A DNA stretch of 54,994 nt from a virus: positions 1 through 54,994 of IMG/VR virus record IMGVR_UViG_3300047352_000276. The stretch is one strand, 5' to 3'. This document shows positions 14,117 through 23,353 of this stretch, in pieces. The translations under genes were made by a program, and so were the position numbers. Under the pieces are notes generated by a model that made no database searches, had not been told where the DNA came from, and was given only the letters and a program-made list of their open reading frames with translations. Positions within the stretch are counted from its first letter, which is position 1; each line of letters opens with the position of its first letter.

Positions 14117-16396
14117 CTATTCTGACAGCAGAGCTGCCCTATCCTCTGCGGACAACCCTTCAATTATGCTCTGCAAAGCTGGGGAGCTTTGAGGATTGAT
14201 TGTCTCGATAGCTTCTGGCTTAGTTTCAGCTTGGATTGCTGTGCTGAAGAGAGGTGCTTTGGCTCTGTCGAGGTATTGTCGGACAATTGCTTGAACTTCT
14301 CTGGCCTCGAAACCACCTTCGATTGCTCTGACTGCACCACCACCTCCAGGAATCCCAGACAAAAAGTTAAGAAGGCCCTGTCTTCCCATCTCCCCTAAAA
14401 TTGCTGGAGTAGTTCCTGAAGGATTAAGTTTTATCTCTGCCCAGAGAGTTGGCATTACGTCATTACGGAACTTAGCTATCTGTGCGAGCTCTTCTTTCGA
14501 GAAAAGCTCATTGACGACAGCTTTGTTCTTGCCGAAAACATCTTTGTAATTGTTCACGATGTTCGTTCTTGTTACGCCAGACCTGCCAGTGCCAGCAAAA
14601 GCTCTTTCCAGAGTTGCATCTTTCATCAGCCCAATGATCTCTTGGTATTCTGCGGAGCCTTCCCCGAGAATTGACTTGAGCTTGCGGATGACAGTTGGAA
14701 CCGCATTGGCTGGAGCGAACTTGTTGTGACCGAACAATGCCCCGACCACCTGCTTGGGGTTGGCTTCTGTGTTCGTAATCATTTCCAAGATCTTGTTGGC
14801 TGCTCGGACTGATGCATTTTTGCTGCTTTGCTGCCCCGTCAGGCCCATATACTTCGTGTAAATCTGCCTAGATTGCTGCAGCTGATCTATTACGCTTTGA
14901 TCCCCAAACATCAATCCGCGCTCTATTGCGGTGTTGTAGGCTTCGTTAAGCTGATTCTTGAGCATTGTCAGCGCACGACCTTCCGAAGCATTGCCGCCAA
15001 CTGCCATAGCCTGTTCTATTTGGAGGTTCAAAGCTCTTTGGTAGTCATCAATGGCCCTAAGCGGTGCACCTTTGAAGTTTGGATTTTTAGCTATTTTGAC
15101 TAACTTTTCTAGCTTTTTCAGCTGCTTGGAAAGATTAGGCATTTCAGCACGCATCGCTGGGCCGACCTCTTTGCGCAACATCGCCACCGCATCGCTGGCA
15201 GTTTCCATCAACCCACGCTGAGAAAGAACTGGTTGGTTAGCAGCATTTTCAACAATTTTATAAGATGCATCAGCCTCTGCTTTGAGACGTTCAGCTGTTT
15301 CTCGAGCTGTTGATTGAATGCCTTCAGCTGCTGCTGTGGGAGTTTCAAGCGCACCAGTGACCATTGGATCACCTGAGCCCATCCTAGACCGAAGATCTTC
15401 AGCATCTCCTCGGATCTGATCCAACTGACGCCTGTCGAATCCTCTGAGTTGGTCGCTGGCTCCAGCATCTACTCCCGCTGATCTGCGCAAAATGTCTTCA
15501 CGTGCAAGATCCGAAGAAGCCAAAGTATCCAGCTGACCAACTTCCGTATCAGGCAACTCACCAGACCTTTGGCCCTGAGTCATTATGTAGGGGGAGCTTT
15601 GATTCGGCGTTGGACGCATGAATCGGGGGAGTTGAACTCCAGCGACGTTAGCTGCTCCCCTGACAGGAGCCATAGCTGCCCTGCCTGCGAGCTTGAGTGC
15701 TGGTGGCAACACAACGTCTGCGGCAACCCCAACACCTGTCGCAGTGGCCACGTCTGTGGCTAGATCACCTGCTGTCTGCTTCTTAGCCTTGGTTGTCTCC
15801 GGAGTCATCTGAGCCTCTAAAAGCTGGGAACCAACTTCAGTGGATGAATATATTGGAATGCCTCTGGCTATAGTCTGGAGGACATTTGCTCCCCCTGATG
15901 TGAGAGCTGCTGGGAGCATCTTGATTGTTTCACCAACGAATGTTCCGAAGTCTTGCGAAGAAAATCCTGGCTTGTTGACATAGTAAGGCTTCTTGTTCCA
16001 GACAATCATAGGGTTGCCGAACTTGTCTTGGAATCTGCCACCCCAACGCTCGTCACCTTGAAAAGACTTTTCCATTATTTCGCTCTTGCCGACATCGTCT
16101 CTGGCAAGGAATACTTTGATGTTGGGGATCAATCCTTCAATCAATCCAGGAGCATCACCACCCATGTCCGAGGCTTCTGGGATGTCTGGGAATTCAACCT
16201 CTTGGCCTTCACCAGTTGCGGCATCCACCAGAGCAGATGGGATTGCTTTTATGGACTCGAACAAAGACCTTTCAGCCTCTACATCAATAGTCTCTGGGTC
16301 AACATCATTCCCTTGGGATGGAGCACCATCGGGCAACACTCCTTCAGCTGCATCAGCTGCTGCTACCTGCTCTTCAAAGGTCAATTCTTCATCCAT
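14117..16396 (-). CDS. Large helical internal virion / DNA-ejection protein candidate
   Basis: A 759-residue protein. The first 130 residues are acidic and disordered-looking; then Ala/Gly-rich amphipathic segments (for example DVATATGVGVAADVVLPPALKLAGRAAMAPV near 213-245) and long helices follow. Segments such as QLKKLEKLVKIAKN and AIDDYQRALNLQIEQAM resemble P22-type DNA transfer proteins. Genome position after the nozzle and next to two other Ala-rich proteins fits the set of three proteins ejected ahead of DNA in short-tailed phages. No enzyme motif seen. Confidence 0.65.
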   Translation of the reverse strand: MDEELTFEEQVAAADAAEGVLPDGAPSQGNDVDPETIDVEAERSLFESIKAIPSALVDAATGEGQEVEFPDIPEASDMGGDAPGLIEGLIPNIKVFLARDDVGKSEIMEKSFQGDERWGGRFQDKFGNPMIVWNKKPYYVNKPGFSSQDFGTFVGETIKMLPAALTSGGANVLQTIARGIPIYSSTEVGSQLLEAQMTPETTKAKKQTAGDLATDVATATGVGVAADVVLPPALKLAGRAAMAPVRGAANVAGVQLPRFMRPTPNQSSPYIMTQGQRSGELPDTEVGQLDTLASSDLAREDILRRSAGVDAGASDQLRGFDRRQLDQIRGDAEDLRSRMGSGDPMVTGALETPTAAAEGIQSTARETAERLKAEADASYKIVENAANQPVLSQRGLMETASDAVAMLRKEVGPAMRAEMPNLSKQLKKLEKLVKIAKNPNFKGAPLRAIDDYQRALNLQIEQAMAVGGNASEGRALTMLKNQLNEAYNTAIERGLMFGDQSVIDQLQQSRQIYTKYMGLTGQQSSKNASVRAANKILEMITNTEANPKQVVGALFGHNKFAPANAVPTVIRKLKSILGEGSAEYQEIIGLMKDATLERAFAGTGRSGVTRTNIVNNYKDVFGKNKAVVNELFSKEELAQIAKFRNDVMPTLWAEIKLNPSGTTPAILGEMGRQGLLNFLSGIPGGGGAVRAIEGGFEAREVQAIVRQYLDRAKAPLFSTAIQAETKPEAIETINPQSSPALQSIIEGLSAEDRAALLSE

Positions 16397-16404
16397 GTTA
16401 GCCC

Positions 16405-17838
16405 CTAACTTCCACCATTCCAGCCTTTGATCATAATAGTAGGTTGTTGTGGATATAATTTCTGACCAGTGGCTGGGTTTTTATTTATGAACACTTCACC
16501 GTTCTCCAAAGAGTTGTAAAAAGTATCTCTTGCCTGTCGGAACTCCGCAACATTGGTTGTCTGAAGTGGTGGCATTTTCTTGTATATGCCTTTATCAAGC
16601 TCTCTGATTCTCTCATTTATGTATTTGTTGCTTTTTCCTTGAATTAAAAGCTCTTTTCTTAATCTGATGTCAGCTTCAGAATTTTCAGTTGTTTTCTTCA
16701 ACATGTGCAGTGTGAGGTAATTAGCTTTTGCATTGTTGCCAAGAGAAAGAACAGCCTCTTTGTATGCCTTGAATTCCATGTCTGAGGTAGAACCAGATCC
16801 TGGAGGTCGCATCAAAGGTGCGAGTTTGTTTGATATCGCTTTCAGAAGTTGTTGGTCTGAAATTTCAGGATCTGACCAGCCGAAAGCACCCTGCAATGCT
16901 GCGCGAATATCCAGAGTTGCACTTTGAACAACTCCTGTTAATCCTGGATTTTGATATATTGTATCAAGCGCAACTTGAATTGTCGGTAGCAAGCTGTTGG
17001 TTTTGTCTATGTAGTCAATCTCCAATTTTCCGAGCTTTTTAATTTCTTCGTTTCGAGAAGTAACCTCTGGGGGAACTGCTGACCCAGTTGGTGCTCTTGT
17101 TATAACAGAGAATTCAGAATCTTCCCCAGCTCTAGGGATGTAAAAACTTACATACTGGTCTGCTTGAATTACTGGTCTGCCAAGAAGCTCTTCATCATCA
17201 GTGGTCATCAATTTAAATATTGTGGTGAATTCAGGATCATCCTCTGTAACACCGAATGTCTCCAGCTTCGCCCTTGCATCATCTTCGTTCATGTAAAGGA
17301 CACGATCCTGCTGAAGATATTTTTCAGCCAAAGGTTTTGTTGATGCCTTAACAATTGCAGCTGGATCTTGGCTAGCAATTTGAGCTGCTGCTGCATTCGT
17401 AAGAGTTACTCTGTCCCCTATGTTACCAATTCCAGGAATGTTTTTGTTAAGAGTCCATGTGCTGACTGTTCCTGTTCCTGTAGCCTTGGGTGGTTTGATC
17501 GCTTTGGCTATGTTGATGGCAGTTGCAGGGAGCTTGGCTTCAGCTTCGCGCTTGGCCATTGCATCTTTCATCAGGTATTGTGCTGGGACTAATGAGGCTG
17601 TTGAAGCTGCACCCAGAGCTGTTTGTCCTGGCTTGGAGGCTTCAGCTGCCATGTTCGTGAAGAATTGAAAAGCCAAAAGAGCAGGATCAATAGGTTTGTA
17701 TTCAGGAGATATCTCCCGAGCAATTTCAATGGCATCTTCCATCAAATCTTTTCCACCCAAACGACCCAAAGCACCCTGCGACATTCCGAGAAGGTCACCG
17801 TAGCTGGTTCCAGCTGCTCCGATTGTGTCGTCTTCCAT
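16405..17838 (-). CDS. Virion protein with RPPGSGSTSD motif (ejection-type)
   Basis: A 477-residue protein. A helical N-terminal part (AFQFFTNMAAEASKPGQ, LVPAQYLMKDAMAKREAEAKL) is followed by an SH3-like Gly-rich stretch (GIGNIGDRVTLTNAAAAQI). Near 345-358 is LMRPPGSGSTSDMEF, a short motif I know from internal virion proteins of many phages and which recurs in the small gene at 40024-40416. Likely one of the ejected or internal core proteins. Confidence 0.65.
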   Translation of the reverse strand: MEDDTIGAAGTSYGDLLGMSQGALGRLGGKDLMEDAIEIAREISPEYKPIDPALLAFQFFTNMAAEASKPGQTALGAASTASLVPAQYLMKDAMAKREAEAKLPATAINIAKAIKPPKATGTGTVSTWTLNKNIPGIGNIGDRVTLTNAAAAQIASQDPAAIVKASTKPLAEKYLQQDRVLYMNEDDARAKLETFGVTEDDPEFTTIFKLMTTDDEELLGRPVIQADQYVSFYIPRAGEDSEFSVITRAPTGSAVPPEVTSRNEEIKKLGKLEIDYIDKTNSLLPTIQVALDTIYQNPGLTGVVQSATLDIRAALQGAFGWSDPEISDQQLLKAISNKLAPLMRPPGSGSTSDMEFKAYKEAVLSLGNNAKANYLTLHMLKKTTENSEADIRLRKELLIQGKSNKYINERIRELDKGIYKKMPPLQTTNVAEFRQARDTFYNSLENGEVFINKNPATGQKLYPQQPTIMIKGWNGGS

Positions 17839-17847
17839 GTCGGCTCC

Positions 17848-18858
17848 TTATCTGTTGCCCATGTAATAAGCACTGGCCAGAGAACCTAGTCCACCGATTG
17901 TTTGGCCATATATTGATGGTGCTTGAGCTGTCTGTTCACCTTGCTGCAAAGAGAATTGTCTCTGCTCATACGGAACGCCTTTGAGTGCACCGAGAGCAAA
18001 GTTGAGTTGCTGGTAGGGATATTGAGCTTGTTCTGTGTAGTCTGCGAATGCCAAGTCAAGAGCTGTCTGGTCTAGCCTCCGACGAGCCTCGCCAGCCCCT
18101 AAGAGGCCAGCTGCAGCTTGTTCTTGTAATCCTTGTACCATCGGAGCATAAGACTGCAAAGCCTCTGCCTCCCGAACTCTTGAAGCCTCTTCAGTCTCGA
18201 AAGCCTGACGTTGCCTGTCTTCTGCGGCCATCCTGCCAGCTCTATCAGCGTCAAACCTGCTGGCTGCGAATCCTAATCCTTCGGCTGCAGCCTTGGCTCG
18301 CAAGTCACCCGCCACCATAGCACCTTCTGAGCCTAAAAGAGCTTCTTGTATGCCGAGCCTTGAGCCACCGAATGCTCCTGCTCTGGCAGCTGCAGCTCTG
18401 GCATCATTCTGTCCGAGTCTTGTTTGCCGTTCTGCCTCTCGGACTCCTGCGTCTGCTGCGCCTTGATATATGTCTAAGAAAGGTTGAGCTGATTCTAAGC
18501 TGAAGTCAGAGCCCATGAGAGTGTCGTAGTCTTGTTTGGTGTAACCTTGGCCAAGACCTTTCGCAGCATCATAAGCAGTGTCCAAATAAGTTTGGTATTT
18601 CGTGGCATTGTCTCCGGAAAGCATGCCCATCGCTTGTTGCTCTTCTGGGGTGAGCTTGCTAACTGCGCCAGTTTCCGGATCAGTGTAAGACGCTATCCTT
18701 GCTCCAGTGTATTCTGGATATTCGCTCTTGGCCAACTCCATCGCTTGGTCGAAAAGTATGCGGCCACCAGCTGATACCCACTCTGGGATCTCTGTGCCCG
18801 AAAGAGTTGAGCTAGAAGAAGGAAGTGTTGTTGTTGTGCTTTGACATGCGCCGCCCAT
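17848..18858 (-). CDS. Ala-rich virion protein with N-terminal Cys, ejection-type
   Basis: A 336-residue protein beginning MGGACQSTTTTLPSSSS; Cys5 is close to the start but there is no hydrophobic signal core, so a lipoprotein is unlikely. From residue 60 the chain is almost all helix, with Ala/Arg/Glu blocks (ARAAAARAGAFGGSRLGIQEALLG, DADRAGRMAAEDRQRQAF). The GGSRLG segment is a recurring feature of a phage tail/internal protein family that I recall only by pattern. Likely an internal virion component. Confidence 0.6.
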   Translation of the reverse strand: MGGACQSTTTTLPSSSSTLSGTEIPEWVSAGGRILFDQAMELAKSEYPEYTGARIASYTDPETGAVSKLTPEEQQAMGMLSGDNATKYQTYLDTAYDAAKGLGQGYTKQDYDTLMGSDFSLESAQPFLDIYQGAADAGVREAERQTRLGQNDARAAAARAGAFGGSRLGIQEALLGSEGAMVAGDLRAKAAAEGLGFAASRFDADRAGRMAAEDRQRQAFETEEASRVREAEALQSYAPMVQGLQEQAAAGLLGAGEARRRLDQTALDLAFADYTEQAQYPYQQLNFALGALKGVPYEQRQFSLQQGEQTAQAPSIYGQTIGGLGSLASAYYMGNR

Positions 18859-18859
18859 T

Positions 18860-19300
18860 TTACGTCCCCACGAATAAAGACCCAGCTTTTACTAGGCCAA
18901 GTCTTTCAAAAAAGTTGTCTTTGCGATCCATATCGCCGGAATAAACATGCCCCAGCCGGACAGGAACTTTTGCTTCTTTTGCCATACCAATAAAATTTTT
19001 GACTAACTCATAAGCGACTCTGGTTTTTCGGCTGGCCTCAGAAACATAAAACCACATATCAGAAAGATGCCTTTCATCAGACCACCAGTCAGTGCTGATT
19101 GTTCCTCCGATTGATCCTGATATTTTGTTCTTTTCGTCGATCGCCACGAACACTATGCCTCTGTGTATTGCTTCGCTGATCTTGGCGACCAGCTTTTCAC
19201 TGCTTATCGGTGAGACGGGAATCTCGGTGTTTTTATGCATCTCCATAAGAAGCGCAATAATCGCCGAAATATCGAGTGGCCCAGCTCTCCGAACATCCAT
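18860..19300 (-). CDS. GNAT-fold acetyltransferase
   Basis: A 146-residue GNAT protein: N-terminal RAGPLDISAIIALLMEMH, a central strand IVFVAIDEKNKISGSIGGTI, then SDMWFYVSEASRKTRVAYELVKNFIGMAKE, where SRKTRVAYEL is in the place of the acetyl-CoA-binding R/QxxGxG/A loop, and a C-terminal NFFERLGLVKAG. Coupled to the preceding gene by TGATG. Similar GNATs sit among virion genes in marine phages; it could modify a virion protein or a host surface component. The target is unknown. Confidence 0.8.
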   Translation of the reverse strand: MDVRRAGPLDISAIIALLMEMHKNTEIPVSPISSEKLVAKISEAIHRGIVFVAIDEKNKISGSIGGTISTDWWSDERHLSDMWFYVSEASRKTRVAYELVKNFIGMAKEAKVPVRLGHVYSGDMDRKDNFFERLGLVKAGSLFVGT

Positions 19301-19593
19301 CACATACCGCCCAAAGCACCCATCTGCGGAGCTGCTTGTTGCGGAGCTGCTTGTTGCCCTTCAACCGCTTCTATAAGCTGCGCCAGCTCTGGGATCAACT
19401 TTATTAGGATCCGAGCAACTTCAGGGGTGATCGCTTCGTCCAGACGACCAAGCTCCTCAGGAGACATGTTCGACAATCGAGCCAAAAGAACTGCTGCGAT
19501 CTCTTCGTCCGGCTGCATCATCGCTTCGCGTGCTCTCGGATCCATTCCAGCATCCATATTCGCTCCACGCATATCAGGCATTTGTTCGGCCAT
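19300..19593 (-). CDS. Small helical virion-assembly protein
   Basis: A 97-residue protein with Met/Asp-rich N-terminus, a central helical hairpin (EEIAAVLLARLSNMSPEELGRLDEAITPEVARILIKLIPELAQLIEAV) and a Gln/Ala/Pro-rich tail containing a doubled QQAAPQ. It resembles small chaperone-like or linker proteins between virion genes. No family recognised. Confidence 0.6.
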   Translation of the reverse strand: MAEQMPDMRGANMDAGMDPRAREAMMQPDEEIAAVLLARLSNMSPEELGRLDEAITPEVARILIKLIPELAQLIEAVEGQQAAPQQAAPQMGALGGM

Positions 19594-20877
19594 CTAAGCC
19601 TCCTTGGTTTTGTAAAGAACAGACCAGTCTGTCTTTTTTGTGAACGCGCCAACAACCCAGCATGTTGGTTCTAATATCTTCCGGTAAATCTTGCCTAGAT
19701 AGTCTGGCTTGGTTCTCTGGCCATATATGTAAGCAATCTCATTCGACCTGTGTTGGGCTAGGTGTTTCCACAAACCGACAAAGCGACCTTTGCGCATCTG
19801 CTTGACCATCCACACTGCCCAAACGTGATATCCATTGACGTGCTGCGGGGAAAGATAGTCTCTCGTGAATCGATAGTCAAGGATCACACTCTGCCTGTCC
19901 ATCAAGCCTTGGCGCATCAGCTCATTGCATATTACCCTGCCACCCAAAGCACCACCCAGCATGCTGCCAACAACTCCACCGAGTCCTGGAAGTATAGCAT
20001 TTCCGAGAGCCATCCCGATAGCAGAAGCTCCTGCAGACTTAGCTGCCTCTTTGGGCTTCTTGCCCATGAGCAGGTTGACTCCGAAAGCTGCCAAACCAGC
20101 CCCACCAGCCGCACTCCAGTTGGCCTTGGCACCTTCGCCCCAAAGCCTGTTGCCCACACCTTCGAAGAATGTTGGGGCTGTTGAAGATGATGTTATTGCT
20201 TCTGCGGCTATGTTGCTTTCAACACCTTCCGGCAATTTGTCAAGCGCACCAGCCTCATAAACTCTCCTGCCATTGACAACTTCTGAGCTGTCTTTGAGTG
20301 CATTATAAGCAGCCTCATTGCCAGTTGCTGCGGCTGTTGCTTTGTTCGAAAGCTCTGGGTAATAAACTGCATTGTCAGACAATCCAGTCTCTAAAATTTT
20401 GTAACCTGCCTTGGTGCTGTCCGCAACTAACTCGGAGGGAAGATCTTTGAATGCACCTTTGGCTCCTGCTAACAGCTTGGCCCCAGAATCCCCAGACATA
20501 TATGGATCAACCAAAGCTGCTCCTGCGGAAGCTCCAACTGTCTGCCCCAGCTGGCTCAAAGTGTCTCCGGTGACTTGCTTGCTGATCTGTCCTGGACCCA
20601 TCATGCCTGTTGGTTGGCCTTGAGAGTCGACTAGCTTTTGATAATCCTCAAGCATCGAGTTGTCGAACTGGCTACTAGGATCAAAGCTCCGCTCACCTGT
20701 TTGGATCTGGGTCACCCAAGTCAGAGTTGGGACAGCCGCAGTTCCATACATTGTTTGGAGGTCAATGTTGGGATCTTGAGTGACTGCAGTGTTTTGGAAA
20801 ACGCCATATTCAACAGGCACAGACTCCTCTTCAGTTGTCTCGCCTGTCAGTCCTGTCAATGCACCTGCTGTAGCCAT
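19594..20877 (-). CDS. Virion protein with shared RVIC(N/T)EL C-terminal domain
   Basis: A 427-residue protein. Residues 1-310 are Gly/Ala/Ser-rich with a hydrophobic stretch (AIGMALGNAILPGLGGVVGSMLGGALGG) that could insert into membrane. The last ~115 residues, from GRVICNELMRQGLMD through LSPQHVNGYHVWAVWMVKQMR to the end TDWSVLYK, are homologous to the C-terminus of the 40409-41737 product (SRVICTELYKQGKLD ... LSPITVRGYHHWAVPMVVRMR ... KDWSVLYN). The domain holds conserved Cys, Tyr-His and three Trp positions. Its function is unknown; a packing or assembly anchor is an inference. Confidence 0.7.
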   Translation of the reverse strand: MATAGALTGLTGETTEEESVPVEYGVFQNTAVTQDPNIDLQTMYGTAAVPTLTWVTQIQTGERSFDPSSQFDNSMLEDYQKLVDSQGQPTGMMGPGQISKQVTGDTLSQLGQTVGASAGAALVDPYMSGDSGAKLLAGAKGAFKDLPSELVADSTKAGYKILETGLSDNAVYYPELSNKATAAATGNEAAYNALKDSSEVVNGRRVYEAGALDKLPEGVESNIAAEAITSSSTAPTFFEGVGNRLWGEGAKANWSAAGGAGLAAFGVNLLMGKKPKEAAKSAGASAIGMALGNAILPGLGGVVGSMLGGALGGRVICNELMRQGLMDRQSVILDYRFTRDYLSPQHVNGYHVWAVWMVKQMRKGRFVGLWKHLAQHRSNEIAYIYGQRTKPDYLGKIYRKILEPTCWVVGAFTKKTDWSVLYKTKEA

Positions 20878-20927
20878 GAAAGATTCCTTTGACTAATTTT
20901 AGTTTATATTGCGTGAGTAGTAAATCA

Positions 20928-21257
20928 TTAACTTATCTCCAGCAATGATGCCACAACGTGCAACCTGTTTCCTGTGGCTGCGGTGACTTTTATTATCTCA
21001 TCTTCTTGAACGACCAAAGGCTGCGTCAAAAGCTCAACAGTCGCATTCGCACCCACAGCCTTGACTTTAAATAAAGAGAAAGTCGCAGGAGATGAGGCTG
21101 CATCTGTGATTGTGACGGTGATTGTGTCAGCATTGCCGCTGTCTTCAGAAACAAGCAATGACTTGATTAATGTGGTGGTCGCATTGGGAGCTGTATAAAG
21201 GACAGTTGCTCCTGTTCCCGTCAAATCAACTTTCGCGTTTTTATAGTTGTTAGCCAT
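20928..21257 (-). CDS. Small beta-rich virion protein
   Basis: A 109-residue protein, all predicted beta: KVDLTGTGATVLYTAPNATTTLIKSLLVSEDSG, TITVTITDAASSPATFSLFKVKAV, ATVELLTQPLVVQEDEIIKVTAATG, LHVVASLLEIS. This eight-strand pattern recurs in marine phages as a small structural (decoration or fibre-base) protein. ATG 21257 overlaps the previous stop as TAATG, which is why the five upstream in-frame codons are rejected. Confidence 0.7.
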   Translation of the reverse strand: MANNYKNAKVDLTGTGATVLYTAPNATTTLIKSLLVSEDSGNADTITVTITDAASSPATFSLFKVKAVGANATVELLTQPLVVQEDEIIKVTAATGNRLHVVASLLEIS

Positions 21258-21445
21258 TACCCAATGAACCACGCTGTAGCTTCAGCTTGCTCTGTGGCTG
21301 AATTAAGACCTGCTGAGTTGGCAAAATAAGTTGCCTGTTTTTCTAACTCGATTGTATTGGTCAAGCGTGCCATATAACTCCGGTGATACTCCTCTGGAGG
21401 AGTTGGCAACCTTAAGACTGCTAGTGGGGCTGCTGGCTGGTTCAT
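21257..21445 (-). CDS. Small hypothetical virion-region protein
   Basis: A 62-residue protein; the N-terminus PAAPLAVLRLPTPPEEYHRSYMARLTNTIELEKQ is a pattern seen in short marine-phage proteins (LPxPPxxY then RLxNxIExE). It is coupled on both sides by one- to four-base overlaps. Possibly a trimeric fibre-head coiled-coil element; not established. Confidence 0.65.
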   Translation of the reverse strand: MNQPAAPLAVLRLPTPPEEYHRSYMARLTNTIELEKQATYFANSAGLNSATEQAEATAWFIG

Positions 21446-23352
21446 CTCGGGCCATCCTGTCTTAAGTCAATTCTAAAGTCTCCAAGCTGCCATTCGTCTT
21501 GGGTTCCTGTGCTTTGGAACTTTAAAGCTATTTGTCGACCTTTGACTCTGGTGCTGATCTTTTCGGTTGTGGAGGTGATGTTGAATGGACCTTTAGAAGT
21601 CTCGGAAGCATTCGGAAACTTGCGAGTATTCATGAAAACTGAAACTGTGCTGTTGGCTCCCATTGTGATGTCTGGGATTATCCTGTCAACCATATAAAGA
21701 TCGTTGCCTTCTGTCGTCATTTCTCTTGGCGCACCTTCAATAAAGCAATTCATAGCTGCGCCATCTGCGCTTGTTCCTGTCTCTTGATTATACAAATGAC
21801 CACCTGCATCAAATGCGAATGGTTTTTCTCGAGAGCCAAACGCATCATTCCAGACCGTCCTGTCCATAGCTCCAATAGACCAAGCATTTTCAGCATAGTT
21901 GTAAGAAACATAGCTGTCTGGCTCAGGATTATCAGCAGCTGTGTTCTGGTCAGAAACATAGAACCAAGTGACCTCGTTGAATTCAACATTATGACCGACT
22001 GCAGTCTTGTCGAAATAACGGCCTTGCATTCTGTCGAAAACAAAATGTTTTACGGAACAAGGAATCTCTTTGACAACACCATCATAAACGTAAAAAGATC
22101 TGTTGCTCATCCAATATACATTGCCATCAATAGCGATCATCGAGTTTATGCCATTGGCACCAACTCCAGTGGCCAGCAATCGGAAAGAGAATATAAATGG
22201 TGCACCAACGAACGTCATGCCATAAATAGCCTCGTCGGTGCTTATTATAGTTTCTTCTCGGGTATTGACCATTGTGATTATTTTTGTGCCAACTTCCAAC
22301 CGTTGATCGCCAGCTGTGTTGGTTGCTGTTGGTGCAAACTTCGTAAAGTCTTCTTGAGTTGACCATCGGACCAACATCGGATCCAAGTCACCAGAGCTTC
22401 CATCAGCTGCGACGTAAACGCTGGCCCCACCAGCTATAAAGTGTCTGTCTGGGAAACTAACGACAGAGGTTCTTATTTGAACTGGGACAGAAGCTGCCTC
22501 GGCTATTGATGACACCAAAACTGCTCTGCTCGTAACATTAGAAGATGTGTCCCAATAATAAACATCATGGCCTCTAACTGTTGCAAGAAGATCTTCTCCC
22601 CAAAGATTCAAGCTCCAAACAGAACTTTCAAGACTGACTTGAGACAAAGACAAAGATCTTGGCGTGTTCCAAGTTGATTCATTCCATCCACCAACACCCC
22701 AACCCAAAGCTGGAGCAGCACTCTGGGTTCCCAGCCCATCATTGGATCCGATCAGGTATTTTATGTCTATTGTCGTGCCGCCACCTGTGGCTCCGCTCGT
22801 TGCAGCTGATGGGGATTGTATCGAATAAGAATTAGTGTCAATGAAAGTTATTTGGTAGCCAGACATTCTGTTGATCGTGTCTGCGGGGATCCCTCCTGTA
22901 GCAGTGGCAGAGTTTATTACAACCCAATCACCATCTGAAGCTCCATGCGCATTGTCGGTCACAGTGATAGTCGTGCTGCCATTGGTCACCACTAAAGGAT
23001 TAGAGAGGTTGCTCGTGGTTTTCCGCAGTGGTGTTATGTCATAGATTGCATTGTTTTGAATTATATAAAGATGGTTGTGCGTCCCGACGGCTATCCTGTC
23101 AACACCATCGACTGCTCTCCAGAAAACCATCTTCCGACCAACACCAGTCAATGTAGCTTCAGTAGACGTTGCTTCTCCAGCAGGATCTAATGCATAAAAC
23201 GCATCTTTTTGCCAGCCACCAATTTTCTCTGGGTAACCATTGACAAAGCGGACAAGATCACTGTCAACGTAAAATGGCCCATTCTTACCAGCAGAATATT
23301 CTGTGGTGTCTTTAACAATCCCTGAGTTATATTTTATCAGAGAAAAAGTCAT
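21442..23352 (-). CDS. Tail nozzle / P22 gp10-like stabilisation protein
   Basis: A 636-residue beta-rich protein. The opening (LIKYNSGIVKDTTEYSAGKNGPFYVDSDLVRFVNGYPEKIGGW) is the hallmark of the phage nozzle or stabilisation protein, with the segment VRFVNGxPEKIGGW. Following repeats with Asp-Gly turns and Trp (LYIIQNNAIYDITP, LNLWGEDLLATVRGHDVYYWD, NVYWMSNRSFYVYDG) suggest a beta-propeller. In P22-type short tails this protein forms the distal tube closing the portal channel. It is strong evidence for podovirus morphology. Confidence 0.85.
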   Translation of the reverse strand: MTFSLIKYNSGIVKDTTEYSAGKNGPFYVDSDLVRFVNGYPEKIGGWQKDAFYALDPAGEATSTEATLTGVGRKMVFWRAVDGVDRIAVGTHNHLYIIQNNAIYDITPLRKTTSNLSNPLVVTNGSTTITVTDNAHGASDGDWVVINSATATGGIPADTINRMSGYQITFIDTNSYSIQSPSAATSGATGGGTTIDIKYLIGSNDGLGTQSAAPALGWGVGGWNESTWNTPRSLSLSQVSLESSVWSLNLWGEDLLATVRGHDVYYWDTSSNVTSRAVLVSSIAEAASVPVQIRTSVVSFPDRHFIAGGASVYVAADGSSGDLDPMLVRWSTQEDFTKFAPTATNTAGDQRLEVGTKIITMVNTREETIISTDEAIYGMTFVGAPFIFSFRLLATGVGANGINSMIAIDGNVYWMSNRSFYVYDGVVKEIPCSVKHFVFDRMQGRYFDKTAVGHNVEFNEVTWFYVSDQNTAADNPEPDSYVSYNYAENAWSIGAMDRTVWNDAFGSREKPFAFDAGGHLYNQETGTSADGAAMNCFIEGAPREMTTEGNDLYMVDRIIPDITMGANSTVSVFMNTRKFPNASETSKGPFNITSTTEKISTRVKGRQIALKFQSTGTQDEWQLGDFRIDLRQDGPR

Positions 23353-23353
23353 A

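Noticed and set aside
20878-20927. Short A/T palindrome ACTAATTTTAGT as terminator
   Set aside because: Stem is only about five A/T-rich pairs without a stable core, so it is not supported as a terminator.
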